Assembly: GCF_963675165.1 (NCBI RefSeq)
Contig: NC_087385.1
Location: 6,990,235-7,054,234, forward strand
Length of the DNA stretch: 64,000 nt
Source of the DNA: Halichondria panicea
Taxonomy: Eukaryota > Porifera > Demospongiae > Suberitida > Halichondriidae
Direction: 5' to 3'
Under the pieces are notes generated by a model, which worked only from the letters and a program-made list of their open reading frames with translations, was not told the DNA's origin and did not search any database. A program made the position numbers and the translations under genes. Positions 1-12,735 of the stretch are shown here, piece by piece. The first letter of the stretch is position 1, and every line of letters starts with the position of its first letter.

Positions 1-21
1 ACACACACACACACACACCCT

Positions 22-58
<37 letters not shown>

Positions 59-90
59 CCACACACACACACGCACACACACACACACAC
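1..90. repeat. CA microsatellite inside an FXR intron
   Basis: Almost pure CA dinucleotides with two CCCTCC interruptions and one CG variant. It runs directly into a 3' splice site (TGTACAG ending at 97), so it forms the end of an intron whose 5' part lies outside the window. Confidence 0.95.
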
Positions 91-97
91 TGTACAG

Positions 98-2299
98 CTG
101 AATGTGGTAGAGTTCCAGTCAGGTAGTGAGAAGTACCAGGACATTGTGGAACAAGAGAAACTGCGTCTACCCAACAACAGGTAAGTCCCGCCCCCTCCAC
201 ACACAAACTGACTACATCCCTCCCCCTCCACACAGTCCACCATTATCCAAGATGGATCTCCTCACCAAGAGCTACGATGTCCCTCCCGAGCTACAAGACT
301 AGTGAGTGGATGTCTCTATGTGTGTGGTGTGGGTGTTGACCACACCCCCTCTCTCTCAGTTGCAGTAGAACTGCTGTTCATGAGAACTTTCGTGCCAAAA
401 TCCGTGCTCTGTGTGTCATGTTCTGTGATGGCTCCCTCACTGTCCTCGTGAGTGCACTAGGGAGACGTGTGTGTAGTGTGAATCCACTGTTGCTAGGAGA
501 CACACTATTCATAGCCTAAGGAATATTCACTAGTTTCAGGAACTGATAATTTCCCTAATGTATTATTCCTGATAACACAATTGAAAGCTGCTTCATGCTT
601 ACATGCTTATAGTAATGTTCCTATAGACATGTGACGATGACTGCCTGGAGAGAGCGGATATCCTCATAGACATGCACCTCAAGGACCTCAACACTCAGAA
701 GTCCCTATTAGCCAGGAATGATATGGTGGCTCATAAAGTAAGCAGCTCTCTGTCTCTCTAAGACTGTGCACACTTGTGTTCCTTGCTGTACAACAGATGT
801 CCCAGTCGATGGTTCGGGAGAGGCGCTCTGAGGGAGGGGCCAGTTTAGTAGAGGTCATAAGGTTCATAGTGCCTCAGGATTTGGTGGGACTAGCTATTGG
901 AAGAGAAGGCTCCAATGTGAATGAGGCGCGGAGGATCCAGGGGGTAATATCGATAGAGTACAATGATGATGACTCCATGTTTGAGATCAAGGGAGAGGTG
1001 AGTACACACTCATCATCCATTGTCATGCATGAGCTCTCACAGACTAAGGAAGCGGTCCTCAAGGCCAGGGATCAAATAGAGTACTCCAAGGATACTATGC
1101 TCATCCCCAGGGGACTGGCAGGTGGGCGTCTGTGTGTAGTGTGTATAGTGTGGGATGGTAGGTGGGCGTATATGTGTGTATAATGTGTACTGTGTGTGTT
1201 GTGTGCAGGCAAGGTGATTGGTCGCGGAGGTAACGTCATTACAGATATTTTAGAGAAGTCTCAAGTGAACAACGTGAAGGTGGTGGGAGATGAAGAAGCT
1301 CGCAAGAGAGATATTGATACTGGAGAGAGTGTAAGTGGGCGTGGCTAAGGATGAGTCTGATCATGTGGCTCTTATTGCAGGTGGCCTTTGATTTCATTGG
1401 ACGCAGGAGATGTATAGATAATGCCAAGCTCATGATGGAGTATCATGTTGATCACCTCAAGGATGTGGAGAGTATCCTAGCAACACGGAGGGAGATGGGA
1501 CCAGACGAGGACACACCCACTTATTACCCTCGTCCCAGTGATGATAGGCGTAGAGGGGGGCGTGGTGCACGTGGGAGAAGAGGTCGCGGGGGTCACAGAC
1601 CAAACACTGACACTGCGTGAGTTCATCCCCCCTCTGTATTAGTGTAGTACCCTGTGTGTGTGTGTGTGTGCAGTGTTGATGAACGTGAACGTGGTGAGGA
1701 TAGTCACATGTCTGACTCTAGTTCAAGTGTGGAAGATGTGGACACTGACAATGACAATAGAGTAAGTCTTGTCTGACCTCTAACCTCTGACACACTGTAC
1801 CCCCCAATCACAGAAGAGCTCCTCTGAGGAAGAACCACCGCCCCCTGATCGTAGACGAACAAGGGGACCCCCCAGAGGGGGTGGACGTGGCAGAGGGCGT
1901 GGTGGCTACAGACGCTCTCGACAGGGAAGGGGTGGGGCCAGAGGAGGAGGACGACCTTCAGCACCTCAGGTACCAATATATGCAAACGCTATAGCCATTG
2001 TTTAGAATCCAGCTGTTCTTTGAGAGCCCGTAATTTAGCTCATGGTGTGCTTAGATACAAGGTTAGTGATTGGTTGACTGTTGTTTGCACAGAGTGAGTC
2101 CCAGGAGGCAGTAAAGGAGGAGAGCAATGATGGCGAGTCCCCCAAGCCTCAGCGACAGACTACACGTAGAGGTGGTGGAAGGGGGCGTGGTCAGCGTCAC
2201 CAGGAACAGGAGGTTGCTACAGAAGCTCCTCCTCCCTCTGAGGATAAGACCCCCCCCCAGGAACCAGCGGACACTAGCCAACCCCCCAGGGAGTCTTAG
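98..2299 (+). CDS. FMR1/FXR-family KH-domain RNA-binding protein, 5' truncated by window start
   Basis: RNA-binding translational regulator of the fragile X family (FMRP/FXR1/FXR2), expected in cytoplasmic mRNPs on polysomes. Exons read in order: the end of the Agenet/Tudor region with IVEQEKLRLPNN (98-180); a KH0-like segment ending CLERADILIDMHLKDLN; KH1 with FIVPQDLVGLAIGREGSNV and GxxG loop GREG; KH2 with LAGKVIGRGGNVI and GxxG loop GRGG; then IDNAKLMMEYHVDHLKDVE, which matches the family's post-KH2 helix. The tail is rich in RGG and RG, with acidic and serine stretches (about 1530-2290), as in FMRP. It ends at TAG 2297-2299. The Tudor domains lie upstream of the window. The next gene is convergent, 228 bp away. 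The order Tudor end, KH0, KH1, KH2, RGG is diagnostic; which vertebrate paralogue it matches cannot be said, and one ancestral gene is expected outside vertebrates. Confidence 0.93.
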
Positions 2300-2527
2300 T
2301 AACTGTCATTATGACACGCCTCTCTTACATGAGCTATCAACTTTCTAGTTATCGTTTTGTCATGTGATTGATCTGCTTTGCTATTTACATAATAATTATT
2401 GTGATTAATATTTAATAATAATTATTGTTTATAATTATTCTAATTAATTGCAAGTGCAGCGTATGAAAACACACAAAAAATAGTGATAATTATAATGTCG
2501 TGATTTTTATAATACGAATTCATTAGT
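2300..2527. other. AT-rich shared 3' region
   Basis: Short, very AT-rich spacer between the convergent FXR-family and RING genes. It contains repeated AATAATTATT-like words and probably both polyadenylation regions. I see no gene in it. Confidence 0.6.
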
Positions 2528-3601
2528 TCAGACAGCTCCATAACGATTATTGTCAGAGTCCAGAAGAAGACTTTCATCATTAGAGGGCGTGATAACAACA
2601 TATATAGCCCCTCCCCCTCCTCTGGGTACAGGGGTCTTACAGAGGGGACACAGGGAACTATGGCGACCCAACCATTCGTCAATACACACAGAATGAAAGC
2701 AATGCTGACAAGGCAGCCAGCGTAGGGACTCTCCCCTAGTGAAGTCCTCCACACATATCACACATGTGTCAGTCTTACTCTCCTCAGGAACATATGGGCG
2801 AATGGGCAGTCGTTGTGTTTCAGTCTCACCCAGCGGGATCTGGGTGCGAAGGTCAACATGCAGGTCCTGTAATTGTCTGAGAATGCTCTCAATCAGTTCT
2901 TGTCGAGCGTTTCTATCTCTTCTCTGAATCTGCTCAAAGTTACGTTGTCTGTCTCTATATTCTCTGAACTGGACCTCCTCTCGTCGTTCAGACCTCCGAC
3001 TCTTGCAGTGGTAACACCCACAACATCCCACACAACAACACATACAGCACACAGCAAATGAGAACACCACCACAAACACAGATAGCCCCAGCGATGCCGC
3101 CACCTCCACACTCACTCCAGGGTGCTCTGGAAATATTGTATATGAAGCGTTCTCTTTGAGTAGAAGAGCGTACCATTCTGTAACCAAGACGACAGGGAAA
3201 CCATTGTCACTGACATTCCTAGAGATAGTACACACAGTGTCGTTGGTGTTGCCGTAAGCAATGGCTAGCCTATAACCAGCGGCTTGTACATTGACCACCA
3301 TCTCTCCAGGGCAAGCAGGGTAGTCAGACACCAGGGCAAACCAGGAGCCATTGAGACCAGCGGGCAGGGGTGGGATGAAGGCACAACCATTGTTGGGAAC
3401 AGGAATGTGAATATAGCCACTCATCATGTCATTAAGGTTCAAGTATCTCTGACTGAAGATTGTGTCGTCCTTATATTGCAGCTCATCAGACAACTGGTCC
3501 TGGGTGCTGCTGTTATAGACACTCACATACAGTTGGGCATCTGCACACAACAGGCACAGCCCCACCATCACAGCACACACGAGTACACTTCTTTCGGCCA
3601 T
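2528..3601 (-). CDS. PA-TM-RING E3 ubiquitin ligase (RNF13/Goliath/GRAIL type)
   Basis: Intronless frame of 357 residues. The N-terminal signal peptide is MAERSVLVCAVMVGLCLLC. A protease-associated domain follows at about 60-150, recognised by NGCAFIPPLP, then GSWFALVSDYPACPGEMV and NVQAAGYRLAIAYGN. A single transmembrane segment lies at about 168-195 and is followed by a Cys cluster. A basic region comes next, then a RING-H2 domain at about 280-322 with CVIC, the C-x-H-x2-H-x2-C core CQHCFHSVC, and CPLC. This is the standard order for endomembrane PA-TM-RING ligases, which ubiquitinate membrane cargo from the cytosolic face. All eight zinc ligands are present. The start lies 122 bp from the oppositely oriented adhesion GPCR start, so a shared promoter is likely. 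The exact orthologue (RNF13, RNF150 or RNF128) is not resolved. Confidence 0.92.
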   Translation of the reverse strand: MAERSVLVCAVMVGLCLLCADAQLYVSVYNSSTQDQLSDELQYKDDTIFSQRYLNLNDMMSGYIHIPVPNNGCAFIPPLPAGLNGSWFALVSDYPACPGEMVVNVQAAGYRLAIAYGNTNDTVCTISRNVSDNGFPVVLVTEWYALLLKENASYTIFPEHPGVSVEVAASLGLSVFVVVFSFAVCCMCCCVGCCGCYHCKSRRSERREEVQFREYRDRQRNFEQIQRRDRNARQELIESILRQLQDLHVDLRTQIPLGETETQRLPIRPYVPEESKTDTCVICVEDFTRGESLRWLPCQHCFHSVCIDEWLGRHSSLCPLCKTPVPRGGGGAIYVVITPSNDESLLLDSDNNRYGAV

Positions 3602-3723
3602 TTGATACTATACTGCTGAATCAGCAGGCCCAGCTGGGCGAGGTCAATAGGTGGCTGTTGAAAGGGGGTGGGGCTCGTTCTGCAAGATTTAATCTCTGAA
3701 CTAGAAATCAACCACTGACCACA

Positions 3724-6337
3724 ATGTCCAGATCATTGTGGCTGCTCCTGTCTCTCTGTGGCCTCACAGGTAATTATCACAATATATAGTTAGTGTACTG
3801 AGCTCTCTGTCTCTGCAGCTGCTGAGTATGTGTGCTACAGAGATGACACCTGCTCAGTGGAGGATCCTAGACCAGTGTTTAGCCTGGCTGACAGTCTGGA
3901 GCAGTGCTGCAGCATGCCCAACATTGCTGGAGGAAGACCTCATGAGTTAACCAACTGCACTTCTTGTGGTAGGGCCTTTGCAGTACCACCATGCATGATG
4001 GTGACCTCCCCCATGCAGGTCCCGTCCTTGCAAGAGCAGTGGGTCCAGTCAACGTGATACTCACACCTCCCCACACACTGGTACTGGAGGTGGAGGCCAG
4101 AGCCTTTGCAGCCATCACATGGCTTATCAATGGTACTGCTATGCATGCCTTTCCCCGACTCTCTCTAGAGATGTTCTCCAAGCGTCTGTTGTTAGTCAAC
4201 ACTACCTCAGAGGATGGTGGTGTCTATGAGGCTGATGTCTACCCCATTGGAGGAGGTCCACCATTGGTGGTCCAGTTTACTGTACTCCTTCCCCCCAGTG
4301 AGTACACCATTACACTGTACTGAGATTGCACCATATTTCCCACACTCTAGCTCCTACAGTGACTGCATGGCCTCCGATCATAGAGCTAAACACTTACCAA
4401 CCTGACACTACCATCACTTTCATGTGTGAAGGAACACAGGTATATATATATATACAGTCTAATAATTATGTTTCACTGTCAACACTTCGCTCCATGCTAA
4501 TGCAGATGCTAACCTGGACCAACAGTTTGATTCCAGGCTTGCTGAATGATTACTGTGAGAGTGATCCAGTGGATGGAGAGGCCCCCCTGGAAACCACCAC
4601 GCTCCAGCCTAGTACCACTGACATGTTGGGAGAGGCCCCACTCTTCACCCAGTCACCTCCTAGCTCTGGTAGGAGGAGGAGAAGGAACTTCAACACACTC
4701 CCCTCCACTCATTGCAGTGTGTTCAGCTCAGAGCCAGTCAACGGCACTCTGCTCTCCATGCTCGTCATCAATGGAGAGCTGTTAGAACAATCACTATATT
4801 TCACTTGTCATGGGAATGAAAGTGGTAGCTCTTCAGTTCAACTACTAGTTACAAGTGAGTCAGTTGTTGTGTGTGCGTGTGATTACCCCCCCCCCCCCCC
4901 CTTCAGATGAGCCATACTTCACTACAAGGCCACGATCTCTTTGTCCCATTGTATCTCAGGACCTGGTGTTAGTGTGTGGGGCTAGAGCAGACTCTCCTCC
5001 CACTCTCCTCTGGTTAAGGAGGGTGGGAAATGAGACCACACCCATATCTCCCTCCCTACGCCTCAACGTAACTATGGATACTGTGAGTACCACGGCAACA
5101 GAGTCGACGCTGAGAGTGGAGGGTGTGGCTACGACAGATGGTGGGGAGTATATCTGTCAAGTCAGCAGTAATGGTTCTACCAGTGAGACAGCAACACTGG
5201 TGACTGTGAGAGGTGAATAGCATTATCACCTCATTACCCAGTCCATGAATACAGAGCTGTGCATTACTGAACACACACACCTCTGTGCAGTGCCTGCCAA
5301 CATCTCAGAGGGTCCAGTAGACACAGAGTTCCCTGTGGGGTCAGTAGCTTGGTTAGTGTGTTATGCGACTGGTGTACCCCTCCCTCTGCTCACTTGGTCT
5401 CTTGTGAAGGAGAATGGATCTCAGCAACTCCTAGATGATCTCTCACTCACCAACAAATACACCATCACGACTATACAGGACACAGAGGGCAACGTTGCCA
5501 GTAGCAACCTGACCTTCCCACACTTTCAGCCCTCTGATATTGGCCGATATGCTTGCAACGCTATGAATGGAGTTACCCTCCCCCAAGGGTACACTCAATA
5601 CCAGCAAGCTTACCTTGACTTACAACCAGGTGCATGTCATGTATACTATCTTGCCCGCCATGCAGTCCTTAATTCTAGCTCCCTATGTATACCCAGGAAC
5701 ACCAGCTGTGTTTTGTATATCTACCTGTTGTATGAATATTTATATCCCAATAATTTATGGTGTTCAGACAGCAGTATTCCTATTCATGCATATACCTATC
5801 TCTACCCTGCATGTGTGCAGTTGAGTGCAGCGCTGATGAGGTGCTGTGCTCTAGTCGTGTTGAGTGTGTACTCTTCACTCTGACCTGTGACCTTACAGCG
5901 GACTGCTCTGATGGCAGTGATGAAGACTGCACTACATGTATGCTAGCACGTCATGACCGTTTGACCTCTGTTCATTGAGTGCATGCATGTATTCCTTACA
6001 GTTGCAGCGTCCATCATAAGAGCACCAGAGGATACCATGGTTACAGCATATAGTAACACCTCACTCAACTGTCAGAGCTTTGGTGAGGGTACTAACATCA
6101 CGTGGTCCTTCAATGGTCGTCCCCTTGTGTTGAATGAGATGACACTGATACAAGAGAGCTATGATCCTGATACTAGCATCACCAGCAGCTACCTCACATT
6201 AATCAGTCCTTCTCTGGAGGAGGCTGGTGTCTATCACTGCACTGTCAGCAATGGTGTCCCTATCACTAGCCCAAGAACACTCCATACTGCCAACGCTTCC
6301 CTCCTGATTCTGCCCAGTAAGTACACACACACACACG

Positions 6338-6375
<38 letters not shown>

Positions 6376-9300
6376 ACACACACACACACACACTATTATA
6401 TGCGAATGCATGACATTCCAACACCATATAAACAGACCACCCATGCATGTCAATAAATGTTATTCATGTTGTGTTGAAACTTGAAGTCCAACCAACCAGC
6501 CCATCAGTAAAGTCAACATAAGCGTTGTTCATTTGGTTGCTCTTCAATGTTGTCAGTAATATAACTCATCAACCAACCACAGTGGCGTAGCCAGGATTTT
6601 GGGAACGGCAGGGCTCGATCAAATTGGTTGAGCATAAGCGCTGAATTTCAGTCTAAAAATAAGGTCATCACTTTTCCTCAGCAATCAGCATGCGCATCAG
6701 ATGGTCCTGCCCACATTTCAATTACATGACATCATTCTAGTAACTATGCATGCAGTACTGCAGAATAGATAGACAGATCACAGTGCGGATTCAAGCTGAG
6801 TTGGAGTTGATGGAGCACAAAAGGGGGGGGGCTCTAGCCCCGTCAGCCCCCCTCTGCCTACACCACTGAACCAACCAACCTGAATGCATTTGTAGCTCTT
6901 TCATAGCTCGCTCAAATCGAAAAAGCATGCATGGGCTTAGCTAATACATGTATAGTTGACTGTGCACACACTCATCACTCATCACACCTACACCACACAC
7001 ACACACGCTTAGCTAATACATGTATAGTTGACTATGCACACACTCATCACTCATCACACCTACACCACACACACACACGCTTAGCTAATACATGTATAGT
7101 TGACTGTGCACACACTCATCACTCATCACACCTACACCACACACACACACGCTTAGCTATTACATGTATAGTTGACTTGTGATTGCAAGACATATCAATA
7201 GTACAGTAGATAGGACCTGTGCACACACTCATCACACCTACACCACACACACGCCCCCATGCACACACTCATCACACCTACACCACACACACGCCCCCAT
7301 GCACACAGTTGCCCCCAGTATTGAGATCAGGCCGGCCACCGAGGCTCCAGTAGTTGAGAGGGACACACTTTATCTTGAGTGCCATGCTAGAGCTAGTCCA
7401 TCCCCGCTCATTAGCTGGCTCAGGAATGGCCGCCCACTCACACTCTCCACATCGCTGGATTACAAGGTCAGGATATGGTACACAACACTGACGAGTGGGC
7501 GGGCACTCAGTGTGCTGACTGTGCAACAATTGGTGCCTGGCAACGATGACGGGAACTATACGTGTCGTCTTGACAACACAGTTGACCCGGCAACCAATAT
7601 CTCGCTGACTGCTAGTGTGAGTGTGAGTATTTCCATCAATGACAACTGTCCAGCAATGTTTTGTCTCAATGATGGGACCTGCCTGGATCTGGTGAATGGG
7701 TTCGTGTGTTTGTGTGTGCCTGCCTTTGAAGGTACTGACTGCAGTATACCTGGTAAGTCCCGCCCACCACACACACCACACACCACCCACACACTCTACA
7801 TGCAGTGGAAGATGTGGTGAGTCCTGAGATAGTACAGTCTCCTCGAGGCAGTCGTGTGGAGATACTGAGTTCAGTGGACTTGTTCTGTGATGCTGAAGGA
7901 TCTCCCCAGCCCACCTTCTCTTGGCAACAGGTAAGGATGCCCCCATCCTAACTAACGACAATCCGAATACTAGGTTATTAAAAAGATATTCAGCTACAAC
8001 ACCACCTCCGACTGTTTAATCATTGGACTCTTTCAGCTGCCATAACTTGAATTCTGTGAATCCAATTTCAATGATTTTTTGATTTTCTGAAAGCTTAGAA
8101 AGAGACCTTTCAAATGACGTCATCAAAGTTCATAATTGAGAGATAAAATATTTGCCAATTTGGTGATACCATGGATTAGCCCATGGTTCGAGGCCGAAAA
8201 ATGTCAAATTTAGGCTCTGAAGAAGTTTTAGATTGAAACGCATCATTTGAAAGGTCTCTTTCTAAGCTTTCAGAAAATTAGAATATTTTTGACATTGGAT
8301 GAACGGTACTCAAGTTAATGGCTGTTGAAAAATGTTCCCTCTCCACAATTTAATCAATGGTTCGGGGACTCTTTCAGCTGCTATAACTTGAATTCTGTGG
8401 ATCCAATGTCAAAAATTTTATGACTTTCTGAAAGCTCAGAAAAAGACCTTTCAAATGGTGTCATCAAACTTCATATTTGAGAGATAAAAGTATTTGCCAA
8501 TTTGGCGATACCATGGATTATATAGCCCATGGTCCGAGGCCGAAAAATATCAAATTTAGGAAGTTTTGGATTGAAACACATCATTTGAAAGGTCTCTTTC
8601 TAAGCTTTCAGAAAATTAGAATATTTTTGACATTGGATGAACGGTACTCAAGTTAATGGCTGTTGAAAGATGTTCCCCCTCCACAATTTAATCAATGGTT
8701 CGGGGACTCTTTCAGCTGCTATAGCTTGAATTCTGTGGATCCAATGTCAAAAATTTTACGATTTTCTGAAAGCTCAGAAAAAGACCTTTCAAATGGTGTC
8801 ATCAAACTTCGTATTTGAGAGATAAAAGTATTTGCCAATTTGGCGATACCATGGATTATAGCCCATGGTCCGAGGCCGAAAAATGTCAAATTTAGGCTCC
8901 GAAGAAGTTTTGGATTGAAACACATCATTTGAAAGGTCTCTTTCTAAGCTTTCAGAAAATTAGAATATTTTTGACATTGGATGAACGGTACTCAAGTTAA
9001 TGGCTGTTGAAAGATGTTCCCCCGAGGCCGAAAAATTACAAATTATGGTCCCAACGAAACACATCATTTGAAACGTCTCTTTCTACGCTTTTTAGAGGGT
9101 TAGGGAATCATAAAATTTTTTAGAATTATTAGATCAACGGTACTAAAGTTAATGGCTGTTGAAATAATTATGTTCAACTCCCGTAATCTCAAAATAGTAC
9201 AATCTTTCAGCTGCCATAACTTGAATTCCGTGGATCCAATTTCAATGATTTTTTGACTTTCTGAAAACTTAGAAAGAGTCCTTTCAAATGGTACCATCAA

Positions 9301-12210
9301 AGTTCATACAAAAGTGAGGCCCCACCATGGATAATAATAGCCCATGGTCCAAGGCCGAAAAATGACAAATTATGGTCCCAACGAAATTTTGGATTGAAAT
9401 ACATCATTTGAAGCGTCTCTTTCTAAGCTTTCAGAAAGTTATAACATTTTTGACATTGGATCAACGATACTAAAGTTAATGGCTGCATGTTGACCGTAAT
9501 CTCAGATCTTCGTAGTTCGGGGACTTTTTCAGCTGCCATAACTTAAATTCTGTCTATCCAATTTCAACGATTTTCTGACACTGTATTCCCTCCTCCAATA
9601 ACGACCCCCACACTGTTTACCCATGACCCCCCACATAGGATGGAGTGTCTGTGGGGGGTACTGGACCACTGGGGGTATTGAGACTGACTGAAGTGAGACC
9701 AGAGGACAGAGGATTCTACACTTGCACAGCACACAACATTCATGGGACCAGTCGAGAGTCCGCTGCTGGTCTCATCACAATCAGAGGTAAGGGTGTGTGT
9801 GTGTGGGTGTTGACGTGTGCTGTGTGCTGTGTGTGTGTGGATGGTGGTTGATAATGATGTGCTGCCTTGTAGGTGTCTACCAGTACCTGATGAATGTGTC
9901 TGACTGTAGCACAGATAGTCTGGATGACACCATTGCGCTGGTGAGCCACACCTCACACATTAGCTATAGCCTACCCTCCTATTCCTGCACAGATGACCAT
10001 CTCTCTAGTGGGCAAAGCTCTCACTCTCATCAACAACGCCACCCTCTACTCTGTCACTGCACGGTTTGTATATACACACACTCTACACTGCCACTGATGC
10101 ATGTATAACTGTGATTCTGTAGCCCTCTTCTGATTGGACCACCTCCATCCAACCAAGTCCTGGTTACGATAGTGACAGGTAGCAACTACGAGCCGATTGG
10201 TCGGACCACCGCTGACCTACAGACAGCACTCCTCCATGAGCTGTCTAGTATCACTATCTCTCATGCCTGCAACTTCACACACATCATCAGATATGGTTAG
10301 TAGCTGTAGCTCTCTTTGATGCTCGATAACTAGTTAAGAATGTCCAATTACAAATATTAATTCAAAGCCCTATCAGTGTTTAGCGATTATTTTCTGGCCA
10401 AAATATTCTCGGTTTTCATCATGGGCTAAGCCCACACTTTTTCAGACAATTTAAGCCCAAAATAATTAAATCATCAATGTAAACACACCGGGCCATAATT
10501 ATTGTATATAGTACCTAATTTATCAGGCACTTCTGATTACCCTGGACACTCTTTTGGGCAATTTTCGTTGTTCTAATACATCGGACACTCCAGTGCTTTA
10601 ATAATTATTACTAAATATTCGGACAATACCTTGAGTTACATTCATAGACGGCAAGTAAGACTTAGAGTGCTGCAGTTAGATAGCTTTGAGTAGCTAGTTT
10701 TAGATAGCTAGTGCAACTATTCAGTCGCACACTGTTCTATTAAACTTAGCTAGCTCGCATGCAGCTGCTTGCTTGTTCTAATTATTCCAGACACTTCGCA
10801 TGCTCTATAAAAATCTGTTTCAATTATACCTGGACAATTTCCAATTTTTTGCTGTCTGATAAATTAGTATTATACGGTACTCTCATAATTACTGAAATCG
10901 GATGTTCGCAACAAGTTATGGCCTCTCAAAGACTTGCTATTCCCTCCCTCAGATGGTTGCCCAGTGGATAGGTACAGCTTCAGTAGTACCGGGGTATTGT
11001 GGGCGGAGTCAGACATAAACCCCACCCCCATTGTCCAGCAGTGTCCGTGTGGTACTCTCAACACAACTATAGAAGAGGAGCGTATGTTGAGTCGTGTGTG
11101 TGGGGGCACGTTCAGACTGGGGGGAGAGTGGGCGGAGGTGGAGGATATATGTGGATACTCACACATCACACACGGACTCTGTGACATCACCAATGTATGT
11201 ACTCATACCCTTATACCCCATACCCCATACCCCATACCCGTGTACTCACTCTCTCCCAGTTTCAAGTGGTGGAGCAGTTTAGTAAAGTGGAGACTGCTAC
11301 ACAAGAGATAGCATTGTTTGATGCGTTTGACTTGTCTATAGCATCTGTGATCCTGACCCTCCTGGCCAGCTCATCTCAGGCAATCAACAGCAGAGCAGTG
11401 AGTTAGAGCTATAGCTAGTACACCATGACAACTCTATAACTATACTGTATCTGTACGTGTGTACAGCACCAGGAGAGCTTTGCTCAGACTTACAGCAATA
11501 TTTTGCTAGCCAACAAAGATGAGATCACTAAGAGCCAGCAAATATTCAAGTCTACTTCTGAGTAAGCGTGTGTACCTATATAGCTACAAGGGCGTAGGCA
11601 AAAGTGGCCGGGCCATGGCGGCTGGGGGATAGCTACAAGGGCGTAGGCAATAGGGGCCGGGCCATGGCGGCTGGGGGATAGCTACAAGGGCGTAGGCAAT
11701 AGGGGCCGGGCCATGGCGGCTGGGGGATAGCTACAAGGGCGTAGGCAATAGGGGCCGGGCCATGGCGGCTCAAGTCCCCCAGTTCCACCTGTTGTGTACG
11801 CCGGCCCCTGAGCTATAGCTACATGTATGTATGCAGGTTGTTGGAGAGTCTGGAGGTGTTTGTGTTAGGACTGGCTGTGGAGAATGGATCAATGACCTCT
11901 CTCAACACAGAGCTGGTTCAGATACAAGTGGAGGCTGTAGGAGGTAGTGGTGGGGGGTCTTACACACCTCAGCTTAATATCAGTGACATCCTTGTGGGGG
12001 GTAACATCACCCTACCCCCTGCATTGCTCTCGGAGGGACTACGCGTGGCTAATTTGGTACTACTGAGAGACACACTGTTTGTATATGATGAGGCTAGTCT
12101 GAATGAACTGACTCTGGGAAACTTGTTTATTTCTGCCGCACTTCTCGAGAGAGTGGAAGATCTGAGTCAGCCTGTCATTATAGAATTCTACCAGTCAGAG
12201 GTGTGTGTGG

Positions 12211-12246
<36 letters not shown>

Positions 12247-12326
12247 ATTGTGTGACCTGTCTCCTAACAGATGCCTGGCAACGAGACTACCAATGCTACA
12301 TGTTTGTTCTGGGACCTCACAGCTAA

Positions 12327-12357
<31 letters not shown>

Positions 12358-12649
12358 CACTATAATCACTAGTGTTCTTGTAGACGGAGCTGGTGATTGG
12401 TCCAGTGATGGCTGTAGACTAGTAGACATACAAGAGGAGAGAGTGACATGTGAATGTAACCACCTCACTCACTTTGGAGTACTGCTGGTACCTACCTCTC
12501 TCTCTGTCCATACATGTCCTTATAAGCATTACACAGGCTATTAGTCCAGTCACAGTACCCAACCTTCCCCTGGAGATCATCTCTTATATTGGTATAGGCC
12601 TCTCCCTGGTGTGTATTGCAGTGATCCTCATCACCTACCTCTGTTCTAG

Positions 12650-12735
<86 letters not shown>

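Noticed and set aside
2440-2754. 104-codon minus frame with hydrophobic stretches
   Set aside because: Overlaps the RING-H2 coding frame out of phase; the RING gene has full domain support.
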